Counted from the first letter of the stretch, positions 1 through 7,965 are shown. The stretch is DNA of 64,000 nucleotides from Celeribacter baekdonensis (GCF_003047105.1 NZ_CP028475.1:2356001-2420000); one strand, 5' to 3'. Program-made: numbers and translations. The notes: a model not told the origin generated them from the sequence alone.

Positions 1-721
1 GTGCCTTGGGCGAGATATCGGCCTTTTGCAACAACGCGCCAACCAGATCGGCAAGCTCTTTGGGCGGGCAATTGCGCGAACACCCGACCCCGAGGACATA
101 GCGTTGCGGATGGTACACAAGCGTTGTGTCATTGGGCGCAGACATCTCCCGAACGGTACAGATCAACTCCGCCCCCTCAGCCAGCGGAACATCTGCCAAC
201 CACGCAGCTTTGCCCGCCTCATCGCCCGTTACAGATGCGCCACCATGGGCCAACATCGCGGCCATGGTCGATTTCGCGGCGTCCGGATTGCCCAAACGCC
301 ACCCCATCGGCGGCTCGTCCAAAGCGATGCCCAACGACACGTCGCCCGCCGTCGTGATCGCTGCCTGGGACTCCAACGCCTGCGCGATGTCCAGCGCCAG
401 TCGATTGGCCCCACGATGCCCGCCCAAAAGCGGAACGACCACAGAGCCATCGTCAGAGACCGAAATCACCGGCGGCTCCGTCTTTTTGTCCGAGAGCAAA
501 GGGGCAACGGCGCGGATCAGGATGCCAGAGGCGCACACGCCAATCACCGGAATGCCCGCCGCAAACAGCGTGCGAACATGATCTAACGCATTGGGAAAGC
601 TGATCTTTGCCTCTGTGCGTCCCTCGCGCCCATGGAGTTCAAAACCAAAGGCAACGGCAATGCGGGCGGCGGTTTTTTCGCCAGATGCGTTGAGTGCGAT
701 GACAACCGGGCTCACAGCCAT
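1..721 (-). CDS. CbiG-domain cobalamin biosynthesis protein, 3' end outside the window (possibly fused to CobJ)
   Basis: Reading the minus strand from ATG at 721 gives an open frame of 240 codons that runs off the window edge. It carries the CbiG N-terminal signature (LLGGHRGANRLA, about residues 104-115) and then a CbiG C-terminal/CobE-like segment (VLGVGCSRNCPP, about residues 211-222). CbiG opens the ring-contraction lactone in the anaerobic pathway. In Rhodobacteraceae CbiG-like domains are often attached to CobJ, the precorrin-3B C17-methyltransferase; that would fit the missing part, but no CobJ residue is visible. The start overlaps the end of cobI (712-714), so the two are translationally coupled within the minus-strand cob operon. 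Confidence 0.8.
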   Translation of the reverse strand, partial: MAVSPVVIALNASGEKTAARIAVAFGFELHGREGRTEAKISFPNALDHVRTLFAAGIPVIGVCASGILIRAVAPLLSDKKTEPPVISVSDDGSVVVPLLGGHRGANRLALDIAQALESQAAITTAGDVSLGIALDEPPMGWRLGNPDAAKSTMAAMLAHGGASVTGDEAGKAAWLADVPLAEGAELICTVREMSAPNDTTLVYHPQRYVLGVGCSRNCPPKELADLVGALLQKADISPKA

Positions 722-1428
722 GGGTCGGCCCCTTTCACGATGAGGATCATAGAAAAATACGGCGCCTTTTCGGGCGCTTTTGAGAGTGGCAGGACCACTT
801 CATGAGGCGTGGAGGCCCGTTCGATATAGACGGCTTTCTCCGTCAGGCCCGCCGCATCAATGGCTGCACGCACACGGGCGAAATGGCGGCCGAGTTTCAT
901 CACCACAAGCGTGTCAGCGCTGTGCAACACATCCATGGAGTGTCCACGGTCCAAACGCCCGACAAGTTCCGGCGCAGGCAGGATGGTGACCACCTCATTG
1001 CGCGCCGCCATCGGCATTCCGGCGACCGCAGCACAAGTGGTCACAGAGGTCACGCCGGGCACAACCTCAACCGCATAGTCACGTTTGAGGCGGGCGAACA
1101 GATACATGAACGAGCCGTAGAAAAACGGATCGCCCTCACACAGGACAACCACATCCTCGCCAGCATCCAAGGCAGATCGGATCGCATCAGCCCCGATGTC
1201 ATACGCGGCCTGTGCGGGCGCGCGATCCACCGTCATTGGCACATCCATGACAATCTCGCGCGTGCCTTCCGTGATGTAATCCGCCGCAATCGAGCGGGCA
1301 AAAGACTCGCCGCCCGCTAAGGTCGGATAGGCGATCACTTTGGCCTCACCAATCAGGCGGGCGGCTTTGAGCGTCATCAGTTCCGGGTCGCCGGGGCCAA
1401 GGCCGATGCCATAGACAGTCCCGCTCAT
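712..1428 (-). CDS. cobI: Precorrin-2 C20-methyltransferase
   Basis: SAM-dependent methylation of precorrin-2 at C20, giving precorrin-3A in B12 synthesis. The 238-residue protein has the tetrapyrrole methylase N-terminal loop GIGLGPGDPEL (residues 7-17) and the second family motif CEGDPFFYGS (about residues 96-105). The chosen ATG at 1428 overlaps the cobL stop as ATGA; an in-frame ATG at 1458 would add ten residues inside cobL and lose that coupling. The length is normal for CobI/CbiL. The neighbours on both sides are B12 genes, which supports CobI over other SAM methylases such as CobM or CobA. Confidence 0.93.
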   Translation of the reverse strand: MSGTVYGIGLGPGDPELMTLKAARLIGEAKVIAYPTLAGGESFARSIAADYITEGTREIVMDVPMTVDRAPAQAAYDIGADAIRSALDAGEDVVVLCEGDPFFYGSFMYLFARLKRDYAVEVVPGVTSVTTCAAVAGMPMAARNEVVTILPAPELVGRLDRGHSMDVLHSADTLVVMKLGRHFARVRAAIDAAGLTEKAVYIERASTPHEVVLPLSKAPEKAPYFSMILIVKGADPWL

Positions 1429-2639
1429 AGGGCGCGCCCTCCTTTGGTCAGGCTCCATTGTGTGACGGGCATGAACGGTTTCCAGCCCGAAAGAGTGCCC
1501 ACAGGTTTGGCACGAGACACCGCCATGCGGGTCAGTTCGCCGCCAAATTCGCTGCGCAGCGCAATCAACATCGCCTCGCCTTCAAGCGTCACTGCATTGG
1601 CAACCAACCGTCCAAATGGGGCGAGAGCATTCCATGCGGTCTCAAACACCGCACGCGTCAAACCGCCGCCAATGAACACCGCATCAGGTGACGACAGATC
1701 GGCCAGGCCTTTGGGGGCGGTTGCATCAATCAGTTTGAGACCGGGCGCACCAAGGGCCAGCGCATTTTGCACCGCCAAGGCTCGACGATCAGCGCGGCAT
1801 TCGATCCCGATGGCACGGGCATCCCGCGCCGCGCGCATCCATTCAATTGCAACCGAGCCAGAGCCACAGCCAATGTCCCAAAGCAATGCACCACGCCTTG
1901 GCGCGAGTTTGGCCAGAGTGACAACACGGACCTCTTGTTTGGTCATATTACCGTCAGAGACAAAGGCGCTGTCCGGCAAGCCGAAGCGCGGCAAAGGCGT
2001 TGCGCCCGCCTCAGCGATGCACTCGACCGCGAGGGTGTGAAAGTCAGGCACATCATGGGACCAGTTTGAGGCCATGCCATCAAAGCGGACCTCGTCCGTG
2101 CCTCCCATATGCGCCAAAACACTCAAACGCGAGGGGCCAAATCCACGATCTATCAAAATAGTAGATATTTCTATTGGTGTTTCTTGGCCTTTTGTCAAAA
2201 TGAGCAATTTTTGACCGGAACCAAGAAAGGGAATGATTTGCTCCGCCGGGCGCCCATGCACAGTCAGTGTTTCCACATCCGCAAGCGACCAGCCCATGCG
2301 AGCAGAGGCGAGTTGAAAGGCGGAAAGCTGTGGGTGATACAAGATTTCAGCCGGGTCAATCTCGTGACCGATGCGCGCACCAACCGAATACCAAAGCGGA
2401 TCGCCTGTTGCGAGCACGACCACGCGACGCCCCCGCAGAGCAATCAACTCGTCAATCAAGGCGTTGAACGGCGAGGGCCACGCCCGGCGTTGGCCGGTAA
2501 GAGTAGGGGTCAGCGCATGGTGACGCTCCGCGCCAAAAACCACCTCTGCCTCCTCAATCACACTGCGCGTGGCGGCGCTCAAGCTCTCCAACCCATCGTC
2601 ACCGATCCCGATGATGTGAAGCCATTTCGGCATGTTCAT
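1425..2639 (-). CDS. cobL: Precorrin-6Y C5,15-methyltransferase (decarboxylating)
   Basis: A 404-residue two-domain enzyme that methylates C5 and C15 and decarboxylates the acetate chain on C12. The N-terminal half is a CbiE-type tetrapyrrole methylase (HIIGIGDDGLESL near the start, then ATGDPLWYSVG). The C-terminal half is a CbiT-type Rossmann methyltransferase (LLWDIGCGSGSVAIEW). Fusion of the two halves is typical of the aerobic pathway. ATG at 2639 overlaps the cobH stop as ATGA and is preferred over an upstream in-frame ATG lying inside cobH. ATG 2633 (MPKW) is a possible alternative two codons later. Confidence 0.94.
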   Translation of the reverse strand: MNMPKWLHIIGIGDDGLESLSAATRSVIEEAEVVFGAERHHALTPTLTGQRRAWPSPFNALIDELIALRGRRVVVLATGDPLWYSVGARIGHEIDPAEILYHPQLSAFQLASARMGWSLADVETLTVHGRPAEQIIPFLGSGQKLLILTKGQETPIEISTILIDRGFGPSRLSVLAHMGGTDEVRFDGMASNWSHDVPDFHTLAVECIAEAGATPLPRFGLPDSAFVSDGNMTKQEVRVVTLAKLAPRRGALLWDIGCGSGSVAIEWMRAARDARAIGIECRADRRALAVQNALALGAPGLKLIDATAPKGLADLSSPDAVFIGGGLTRAVFETAWNALAPFGRLVANAVTLEGEAMLIALRSEFGGELTRMAVSRAKPVGTLSGWKPFMPVTQWSLTKGGRAL

Positions 2640-3274
2640 TCGCCGATCTCCGGCAGGCCTACGGCCAGTGCATTCACCGCCGCCGAGGCGATGGCCGACC
2701 CACCGCGACGGCCCCGCAAAGCCACAAAATCGCATCCACGAGGGTTGCCTGCCAGCTCGGCTTTGGATTCCGCGGCACCAACAAATCCCACAGGAAACCC
2801 GAGGATCACGGCGGGTTTGGGCGCGCCTTGATCAATCAATTCCAACAGATGAAACAGCGCGGTCGGGGCATTGCCAATGGCAACAACTGCGCCTTTCAGA
2901 TGCGGTTCCCACAACTCAACAGCAGCAGCGGAGCGGGTGTTGCCGATCTCTTTGGCGCGCTCGGGCGTGCGCGGATCATTGAGGGTGACGATCACCTGAT
3001 TGTCGGCGGGAAGGTAGCGCCGGATGATGCCCGCGCCGACCATTTCGCAATCGCACAAGATCGGCGCACCCGCCATCAAAGCCGCGTGACCCACCGCATA
3101 GGCACCGGGCGAAAAGGCCAAACGATCCGCAACCTCAACCATACCGCAGGCATGGATCAGGCGGATCGCAAGGCGTTCCATTCCGGCATCAAACCGATCC
3201 AGCCGCGCCTCTTTACGCACGGTGGCAAAACTTTGGGCATAGATCGACTGCGGATCTTTCTCGTAGGGGCGCAC
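2636..3274 (-). CDS. cobH: Precorrin-8X methylmutase
   Basis: Moves the C11 methyl group to C12 to make hydrogenobyrinate. The 212-residue protein has the expected family features: the catalytic histidine in LIHACGMVEVAD (His41, equivalent to His43 of characterised CobH) and a glycine-rich C-terminal stretch (RGRRGGSAIASA). Translation appears to begin at GTG 3274, five bases after the cbiX stop, with AAGG upstream. Cofactor-independent enzyme of the cytosolic corrin pathway; it is coupled to cobL by a 4-bp overlap. Confidence 0.93.
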   Translation of the reverse strand: MRPYEKDPQSIYAQSFATVRKEARLDRFDAGMERLAIRLIHACGMVEVADRLAFSPGAYAVGHAALMAGAPILCDCEMVGAGIIRRYLPADNQVIVTLNDPRTPERAKEIGNTRSAAAVELWEPHLKGAVVAIGNAPTALFHLLELIDQGAPKPAVILGFPVGFVGAAESKAELAGNPRGCDFVALRGRRGGSAIASAAVNALAVGLPEIGE

Positions 3275-3279
3275 CGGAA

Positions 3280-4575
3280 TCAGACCTTAGACTTGCGCGC
3301 GGATTCGGGTCCGTGCGGGTGCTTGGCATGCGGGTATTCCGGGTGGACGTGGTCATGAGAGTGATCATGGTCGTGATCGTCAAAATGATGATCGTGGTCA
3401 TGGCCGTGAATATGGCTGTGTGCATGATCGTGGCCATGGTCATGACCATGGGTGTGATCATGGTGATGGTGCTCATGCGCGACCTTTTCCAACCGACAAA
3501 GCCCCGTGCAAAACGTATCACAAAGCGCACAATCGGCCACGTTTGATCCGGGGGCCGAGGCCCCTTGGCCTTCGACATGGTGATGGTGGCTCTCCTGAAC
3601 CGCACCGATCTCGGCCTCAAACCCAAGAACCTGCGTGCGGTATTTGCACAGCACACAAGTCGGCGGCGGCACATCGCCAAAAGCCGGGTGACCCTTGCCG
3701 TTTTCACGCGCTGCTGCGCGCTCATCGACGGTGATTTGACGGGCCTCTTGACCTTCAATCGCAAGCACTTGGGTACGGTAGGCACAGATACCACAGTTCG
3801 GGATCGGCACGTCACCGTCCTGTTCCAACACCCGTTCCGCAAAGGTTTGAAGCACTTTCGGATGATCGTTCAGATAGCCCGCTTTGACAAATTGAATGTC
3901 GGGATGCTGGACTGCGACCTGGTCAGTGAAACCGTAAATTCGATCAATCAAGATGCCCGTGAACAGGAAATACGGAAACACGATGACGCGTTTGTAGCCC
4001 AGCTTCGAAACATGTTGCAGGCAGGGTTCGACAAGCGGGAAGGTGACGCCGGAATAACCGACCTCGCACCAACCAAAGCCCATGCCCTCCCACAACATCC
4101 GTGCGATTTTCGAGACATTGCCATTGGCGTCGGGATCAGACGCGCCCCGCCCGATCACGACCAACGCGGTCTCATGCAGCGGCAAGTCGCCCAGCTCGGC
4201 ATTGGCCCGGTCCACCGCTTCACGCACCCGCGCACCGGCGGCTGCGATCATCTTGGGATCGACCCCCAATTCGCGACCATAGCTGACAGTGATGCCATGT
4301 TTGGCGGCATAGGTGTTGAGCACCGTCGGGATGTCATTTTTCGCATGCATCGCGGCAAACAACATGCCGGGCACCGCCAGAATGCGCTCGCATCCGGCCT
4401 CACGCAGGCGGTCCAACCCGTCACGGATCACCGGATTGGCAAATTCAAGATAGCCGTAATCCACCATCCAATCGGCGGGCAAAAGAGCGGGAAGTTTCTC
4501 TGCCAAAACGGCAAATTCGTCCACTGCGGCCTGGCTGCGCGAGCCATGACCACAAATCATCACACCAGTTTTCAT
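3280..4575 (-). CDS. cbiX: CbiX-type sirohydrochlorin chelatase with CxxC pairs and His-rich tail
   Basis: A 431-residue long-form CbiX (chelatase inserting Co2+ or possibly Fe2+ into sirohydrochlorin). The N-terminal half has the chelatase motif CGHGSR with candidate ligand His10; residues 140-240 form the second chelatase-like domain. Three cysteine pairs follow: C261/C264, C307/C310 and C349/C352, with C356 and C360 nearby. The first two pairs sit in an internal repeat (C-x-YRTQVL at residues 264-271 and 310-317). Residues 367-421 are almost entirely His and Asp, a metal store or sensor by analogy with other metallochaperones. The tail lies between cobH and a small membrane protein in one operon. 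Iron-sulfur binding by the cysteines is plausible but not shown. Confidence 0.88.
   Translation of the reverse strand: MKTGVMICGHGSRSQAAVDEFAVLAEKLPALLPADWMVDYGYLEFANPVIRDGLDRLREAGCERILAVPGMLFAAMHAKNDIPTVLNTYAAKHGITVSYGRELGVDPKMIAAAGARVREAVDRANAELGDLPLHETALVVIGRGASDPDANGNVSKIARMLWEGMGFGWCEVGYSGVTFPLVEPCLQHVSKLGYKRVIVFPYFLFTGILIDRIYGFTDQVAVQHPDIQFVKAGYLNDHPKVLQTFAERVLEQDGDVPIPNCGICAYRTQVLAIEGQEARQITVDERAAARENGKGHPAFGDVPPPTCVLCKYRTQVLGFEAEIGAVQESHHHHVEGQGASAPGSNVADCALCDTFCTGLCRLEKVAHEHHHHDHTHGHDHGHDHAHSHIHGHDHDHHFDDHDHDHSHDHVHPEYPHAKHPHGPESARKSKV
3313..3476. repeat. Low-complexity CAT/CAC-GAT tract encoding the CbiX His/Asp tail
   Basis: Degenerate repetition of CAT/CAC and GAC/GAT codons (read on the minus strand) with no exact unit. 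It is purely the coding consequence of the His/Asp-rich tail of the cbiX product. Its repetitiveness opens spurious frames on the other strand, which are not reported as genes. Confidence 0.8.
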
Positions 4576-4581
4576 CTTAAA

Positions 4582-4797
4582 TTATGCCTCCTGCGGCTCA
4601 GCCTCATGGTCGGTTTCTGTCGCTTCAGGCTCTTGTTTTTTGCCTTTGAGCGCCCCCCAAATGGCGGTCGCAATCGCGCCGCCAATCAAAACACCCGCAA
4701 GCCAATGATTATGGCCTGCGGCCTCAGCGATATGGCCGGGATGGGCCAATGCAGGAGCAGCAAAAAACGTCAGCGTGAGCGTCATAACGCGAAACAT
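4582..4797 (-). CDS. Small His-containing membrane protein (DUF6732-like)
   Basis: A 71-residue protein with a signal peptide (cleavage likely after ALA-18), a His motif immediately after it (HPGH), a second one (GHNH, about residues 28-31), one transmembrane helix at about 33-49 and an acidic tail rich in Glu. It resembles a short family I know as DUF6732 from Rhodobacteraceae B12 regions, but this is from memory. It is the first gene of the minus-strand cob operon, six bases upstream of cbiX. A role in cobalt or other metal handling at the periplasmic face is inferred only from the histidines and the context. Confidence 0.75.
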   Translation of the reverse strand: MFRVMTLTLTFFAAPALAHPGHIAEAAGHNHWLAGVLIGGAIATAIWGALKGKKQEPEATETDHEAEPQEA

Positions 4798-4866
4798 GTC
4801 ATATCCTTGTCGTTATGCCCAAACAGGGCGATCGTGGTTCAAGGAGGCTGGGACACTTGACGATGC

Positions 4867-4973
4867 TGCGCGCAATCCCCGGTTTGGGTCGATCCGCCAC
4901 TGCCAACCTCTCTGGCCCCGTATCGGGGCGTCGTCATAGGTCTCATCTATAGGCCGAGGGTCGGGAGCGCGCA
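4867..4973. other. Structured intergenic element, candidate small RNA or leader
   Basis: The 297-base gap 4798-5094 between the cob operon and the yqjG-like gene holds nested inverted repeats. TGCGCGC (4867-4873) pairs with GCGCGCA (4967-4973), TCCC (4876-4879) with GGGA (4963-4966), ACCT (4906-4909) with AGGT (4938-4941), and GCCCCG/CGGGGC (4915-4920/4924-4929) forms a tight apical hairpin. The fold is one rod with a large central internal loop of about 26 and 21 bases. That layout recalls 6S RNA, but the strand is undecided and no sequence signature was verified. It could equally be the 5' leader of the cob operon. No canonical B12 box is present here. Confidence 0.35.
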
Positions 4974-5094
4974 AATGCTTTAGCGCCAACGGGGTGGGGC
5001 AAATGTGCACAAGCGCACCATTTCTGCGCTCTCACACCTGTTTGCGCGCAAACTCGTCCCGTTTAGGGTGGTCGCGAACAGTGAGGAGCCTTTG

Positions 5095-6068
5095 ATGGGA
5101 CATTTGAAAGACGGTATCTGGCATGACGAATGGTACGACACGTCAAAATCAGGCGGCAAATTCGAACGCAGCACAGCTGGCTTTCGCAACTGGATCACGC
5201 CCGATGGCGTGGCGGGACCGTCCGGCAATGACGGCTTTGCGGCCGAGGCCGGGCGCTATCACCTCTATGTCTCTTATGCCTGTCCGTGGGCCCATCGCAC
5301 GTTGATCTTTCGGGCCTTGAAAGGCCTTGAGGACGTGATTTCCGTCTCCGTTGTTCACCCCGATATGCTGAGTGAGGGCTGGACCTTTGCTCAGGATTTC
5401 CCCGGCGCCACCGGGACACCCTCTTTGGCAAGCCCTTCCTGCGTGACATTTATACCGAAGCTGACCCAAACGTGTCGGGACGCGTGACCGTGCCGATTCT
5501 CTGGGACAAAAAACGGCACACGATTGTTTCAAACGAATCCTCGGAAATCATCCGCATGTTCAATTCGGCATTTGATGCGATCACTGGAAACACCCATGAT
5601 TTCTGGCCCCTCGCCCTGCGTGACGAGATCGAAACGGTGAATGCCCGCATCTATGACACGATCAACAATGGCGTCTATAAGGCCGGGTTTGCCACCACGC
5701 AAAAGGCCTATGACGCCGCCATCACGCCGCTGTTCGACAGTCTCGATTGGCTCGAAACCCATCTCTCAGAGAACCGCTATCTCATGGGAGATCAGGTGAC
5801 CGAAGCCGATTGGCGGTTGTTCACCACGCTCGTTCGCTTTGATAAAGTCTATCACGGTCATTTCAAATGCAACAAACGCATGGTGAAAGACGACCCCGCC
5901 GTGTGGGCCTACACGCGCGAGCTCTATCAATGGCCAGGGGTGCGTGAGACGGTGAATTTCGATCATATCGTGCGGCACTATTACTACAGCCACGACACAA
6001 TCAATCCGCACCGAATTGTACCGATCACACCGGATTTGGATTTTGATGCGCCGCATGGGCGGGGCTGA
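5095..6068 (+). pseudogene. yqjG: Glutathionyl-hydroquinone reductase, frameshifted
   Basis: Xi-class glutathione transferase (ECM4/YqjG family) that reduces glutathionyl-hydroquinones with GSH. The start at ATG 5095 follows a GAGGAG site. The N-terminal part has the catalytic CPWAHRT motif (Cys63); the C-terminal part, in another frame from about 5416, has the helical domain through to the stop at 6068. Codons shift after the GGG at 5413-5415: adding one G restores a continuous 324-residue protein (expected family length). Both halves remain well conserved with no other stop, so a sequencing undercall in the G run is more likely than genuine decay. Annotated as broken because the sequence as given does not encode one protein. 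Confidence 0.85.
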
Positions 6069-6088
6069 GCATCGCTCAGAACAGCGTT

Positions 6089-6454
6089 TTAAGAGGCCGC
6101 TTTGCCGTAATGTTCGACCATCGCCGACAGATCCTCTGGGTCCACCTGTTTGGTGACAAAGGCGCAGGCGTTGGCCGAATGTTGAAAGATGGAGCCGTCC
6201 GAGAAAAAACTGGCATTGGTGGTGAAAATCACCCGTGCGTCAGGGCAGCGGTAATTGGCGTAATCTGCAACGGCAAAGGCGGCGCCATCGTTCAAGACCA
6301 GATCCAAAACGATCAGATCAGGGGTCTCCTGCTGCATATGCTCAATCGCGGCGTCCTGACCCGAAACCAAAGCCACACTCATGCCCTGACGCTCAAGATG
6401 ACGCATCCAGATCCGCCCCAGATCTGGATTTTTTTCAACGATCAATACCCGCAT
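6089..6454 (-). CDS. Single-domain response regulator (receiver only)
   Basis: A 121-residue receiver domain without an output domain. Phospho-acceptor is probably Asp51 (LIVLDLVLND), with Thr78 or Thr79 (FTTNAS) and Lys102 (VTKQ) as the switch residues. The usual N-terminal acidic pair is degenerate: Glu7-Lys8 with Asp11 where Asp-Asp is expected, so Mg2+ binding could be altered. No histidine kinase is nearby, so it may act in a phosphorelay or by protein contact. It is transcribed away from the DUF1636 gene; the shared upstream gap contains a strong inverted repeat. Confidence 0.85.
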   Translation of the reverse strand: MRVLIVEKNPDLGRIWMRHLERQGMSVALVSGQDAAIEHMQQETPDLIVLDLVLNDGAAFAVADYANYRCPDARVIFTTNASFFSDGSIFQHSANACAFVTKQVDPEDLSAMVEHYGKAAS

Positions 6455-6502
6455 ATTCTTCCTAAATCGTAACCGCCGATTGAACGCATTTGCGCAGGTT
6501 GT

Positions 6503-6550
6503 CCGATCTTAAACCTTGTGTAAGACACCCTTACGAACCCTTAAGATCGG
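6503..6550. repeat. Nested perfect inverted repeats in a divergent intergenic region
   Basis: CCGATCTTAA (6503-6512) is exactly complementary to TTAAGATCGG (6541-6550). Inside it GTAAG (6520-6524) pairs with CTTAC (6530-6534). The element lies between the divergent response regulator (start 6454) and DUF1636 gene (start 6638). There is no T run at either end, so it is not an intrinsic terminator. It could be a dimeric repressor operator, or an RNA hairpin in either 5' leader. Confidence 0.6.
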
Positions 6551-6637
6551 GGTCAATCAAAGCTGCCACAGCAAATCCCTGATAAAAAGCTAAGATTTTA
6601 ACTTGCACTCTCTTCGAGCTAAGGCAAAACAGGGCCC

Positions 6638-7033
6638 ATGACACATCAAACCCCCACCTGGATCACCATCTGCGAAACCTGTAAACGACCCGATTGGGCT
6701 GAGCGCGGGATGGATAAAACCGATGGCGAAATTTTGGCCGAAGCGATCGAACCCCGCGCCGCGGCCGCTGGGATCAAAACCCGCCGTGTGGCCTGCACGA
6801 TGGGCTGTGAACGTGCCTGCAACATCATTGTTCAAGGCACTGGTAAAATCGGCTACTCCCTTGGAAAATTTGACGGAAATAACGTGGATGCAGACGCTAT
6901 TGTGAGCTACGCCTCACAACATGCCGCCTCCCCCTCTGGGCAGGTGCCGTTCCGCGACTGGCCGCAGGGCGTCAAAGGTCATTTCGTCTCCCGCCACCTT
7001 CCGCCCCCCTCTGATCCCGCCGAGGACGCATGA
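6638..7033 (+). CDS. DUF1636 family putative metal-binding protein
   Basis: A 131-residue protein of the DUF1636 type, a family often found in cobalamin loci. Cysteines 12 and 15 (CETC) and a second group C53, C57 and C61 (CTMGCERAC) suggest a bound metal or iron-sulfur cluster. No signal peptide or membrane segment is present. The stop overlaps the start of cobC by 4 bases (ATGA), so it is the lead gene of a DUF1636-cobC-cobD operon. Its biochemical role is unknown; a redox or metal-delivery part in B12 synthesis is inferred from position only. Confidence 0.85.
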   Translation: MTHQTPTWITICETCKRPDWAERGMDKTDGEILAEAIEPRAAAAGIKTRRVACTMGCERACNIIVQGTGKIGYSLGKFDGNNVDADAIVSYASQHAASPSGQVPFRDWPQGVKGHFVSRHLPPPSDPAEDA

Positions 7034-7965
7034 GTCGGCACCGGGATCATGGCGGCGGTCTTGATGCCGCTGTGGCGCGGTTTGGCGGTGAGAAATCCGA
7101 CTGGATCGACCTCTCCACGGGCATCAACCCGACCGCCTATTCGATAGGCGAAATGCCGCCAAGCGTCTGGGAAGCCCTACCCGATGCCGCAGCGCAGGAT
7201 TCGCTGATCCAAGCTGCGCGTGCCTTTTGGAACGTGCCACGAGGGGCCTCCATTTTGGCCGCCCCCGGCGCATCCGCCCTCATCGCCCGCCTGCCTGCGC
7301 TCTGGCCCAAAGCCCGCGTAGACATCAGAACCCCAACCTACAACGAACATGCCGCCGCCTTTGAGGCGCATGGCTGGACCGTAGACGGCACTGCCCCTTC
7401 CGTTCAGGTCGCTGTACACCCCAACAACCCGGACGGGCGGCTTTGGCGCGCAGATGAGTTGACCGCGCCGATCACGATCATCGACGAAAGTTTTTGCGAC
7501 GTGATGCCGGAGATGAGCCACATCGGGCGCGTCATGGATGGGCATACGATTGTGCTCAAAAGCTTCGGCAAATTCTGGGGGCTGGCCGGTTTGCGGCTCG
7601 GCTTTGCCATTGGCGCGCCGGAATGGATCAATCGGCTTTCAACGCTCACTGGCCCTTGGGCGGTGTCGGGGCCTGCGCTTGCGATTGGCACAAAAGCCCT
7701 GAATGACCCGGATTGGGCGATGCAGACACGGATCAATTTGGCACAGTCTTGTGACAAAATGGATGTCCTTATGAAAAATAAAGGCGCGAAACTGATCGGA
7801 GGCACCGATCTTTTTCGGCTCTATGACGTCGATAATGCCCGTGCCTTTCAAGATCATTTGGCCAAAGGTCGCGTCTGGTCGCGCATCTTCCCCTATTCCG
7901 ACAGATGGGTCCGCCTCGGCTTGCCTGCCGCGGATCGTTGGGACCAATTTGAGGCCGCGCTGTGA
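7030..7965 (+). CDS. cobC: Threonine-phosphate decarboxylase (CobC; CobD of Salmonella)
   Basis: PLP-dependent fold-type I enzyme, related to HisC, that makes (R)-1-amino-2-propanol phosphate for the nucleotide loop. The 311-residue protein shows the lysine motif SFGKFWGLAGLRLGF, with Lys181 as the likely Schiff-base residue, and the substrate/PLP segment HPNNPDGR (residues 130-137). Starts by ATGA overlap with the DUF1636 gene and overlaps cobD by 4 bases at its end. Together with cobD it supplies and attaches the aminopropanol arm. Confidence 0.92.
   Translation: MSRHRDHGGGLDAAVARFGGEKSDWIDLSTGINPTAYSIGEMPPSVWEALPDAAAQDSLIQAARAFWNVPRGASILAAPGASALIARLPALWPKARVDIRTPTYNEHAAAFEAHGWTVDGTAPSVQVAVHPNNPDGRLWRADELTAPITIIDESFCDVMPEMSHIGRVMDGHTIVLKSFGKFWGLAGLRLGFAIGAPEWINRLSTLTGPWAVSGPALAIGTKALNDPDWAMQTRINLAQSCDKMDVLMKNKGAKLIGGTDLFRLYDVDNARAFQDHLAKGRVWSRIFPYSDRWVRLGLPAADRWDQFEAAL

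Noticed and set aside
3313..3546. Plus-strand hydrophobic frame opposite the CbiX tail
   Set aside because: It is the complement of the His/Asp codon tract and has no independent support.
4836..4870. Possible cobalamin riboswitch upstream of the minus-strand cob operon
   Set aside because: Neither a B12 box nor the core GCAACTGTAA-type element could be found in 4798-5094 on either strand, unlike the clear riboswitch at 13.8 kb.
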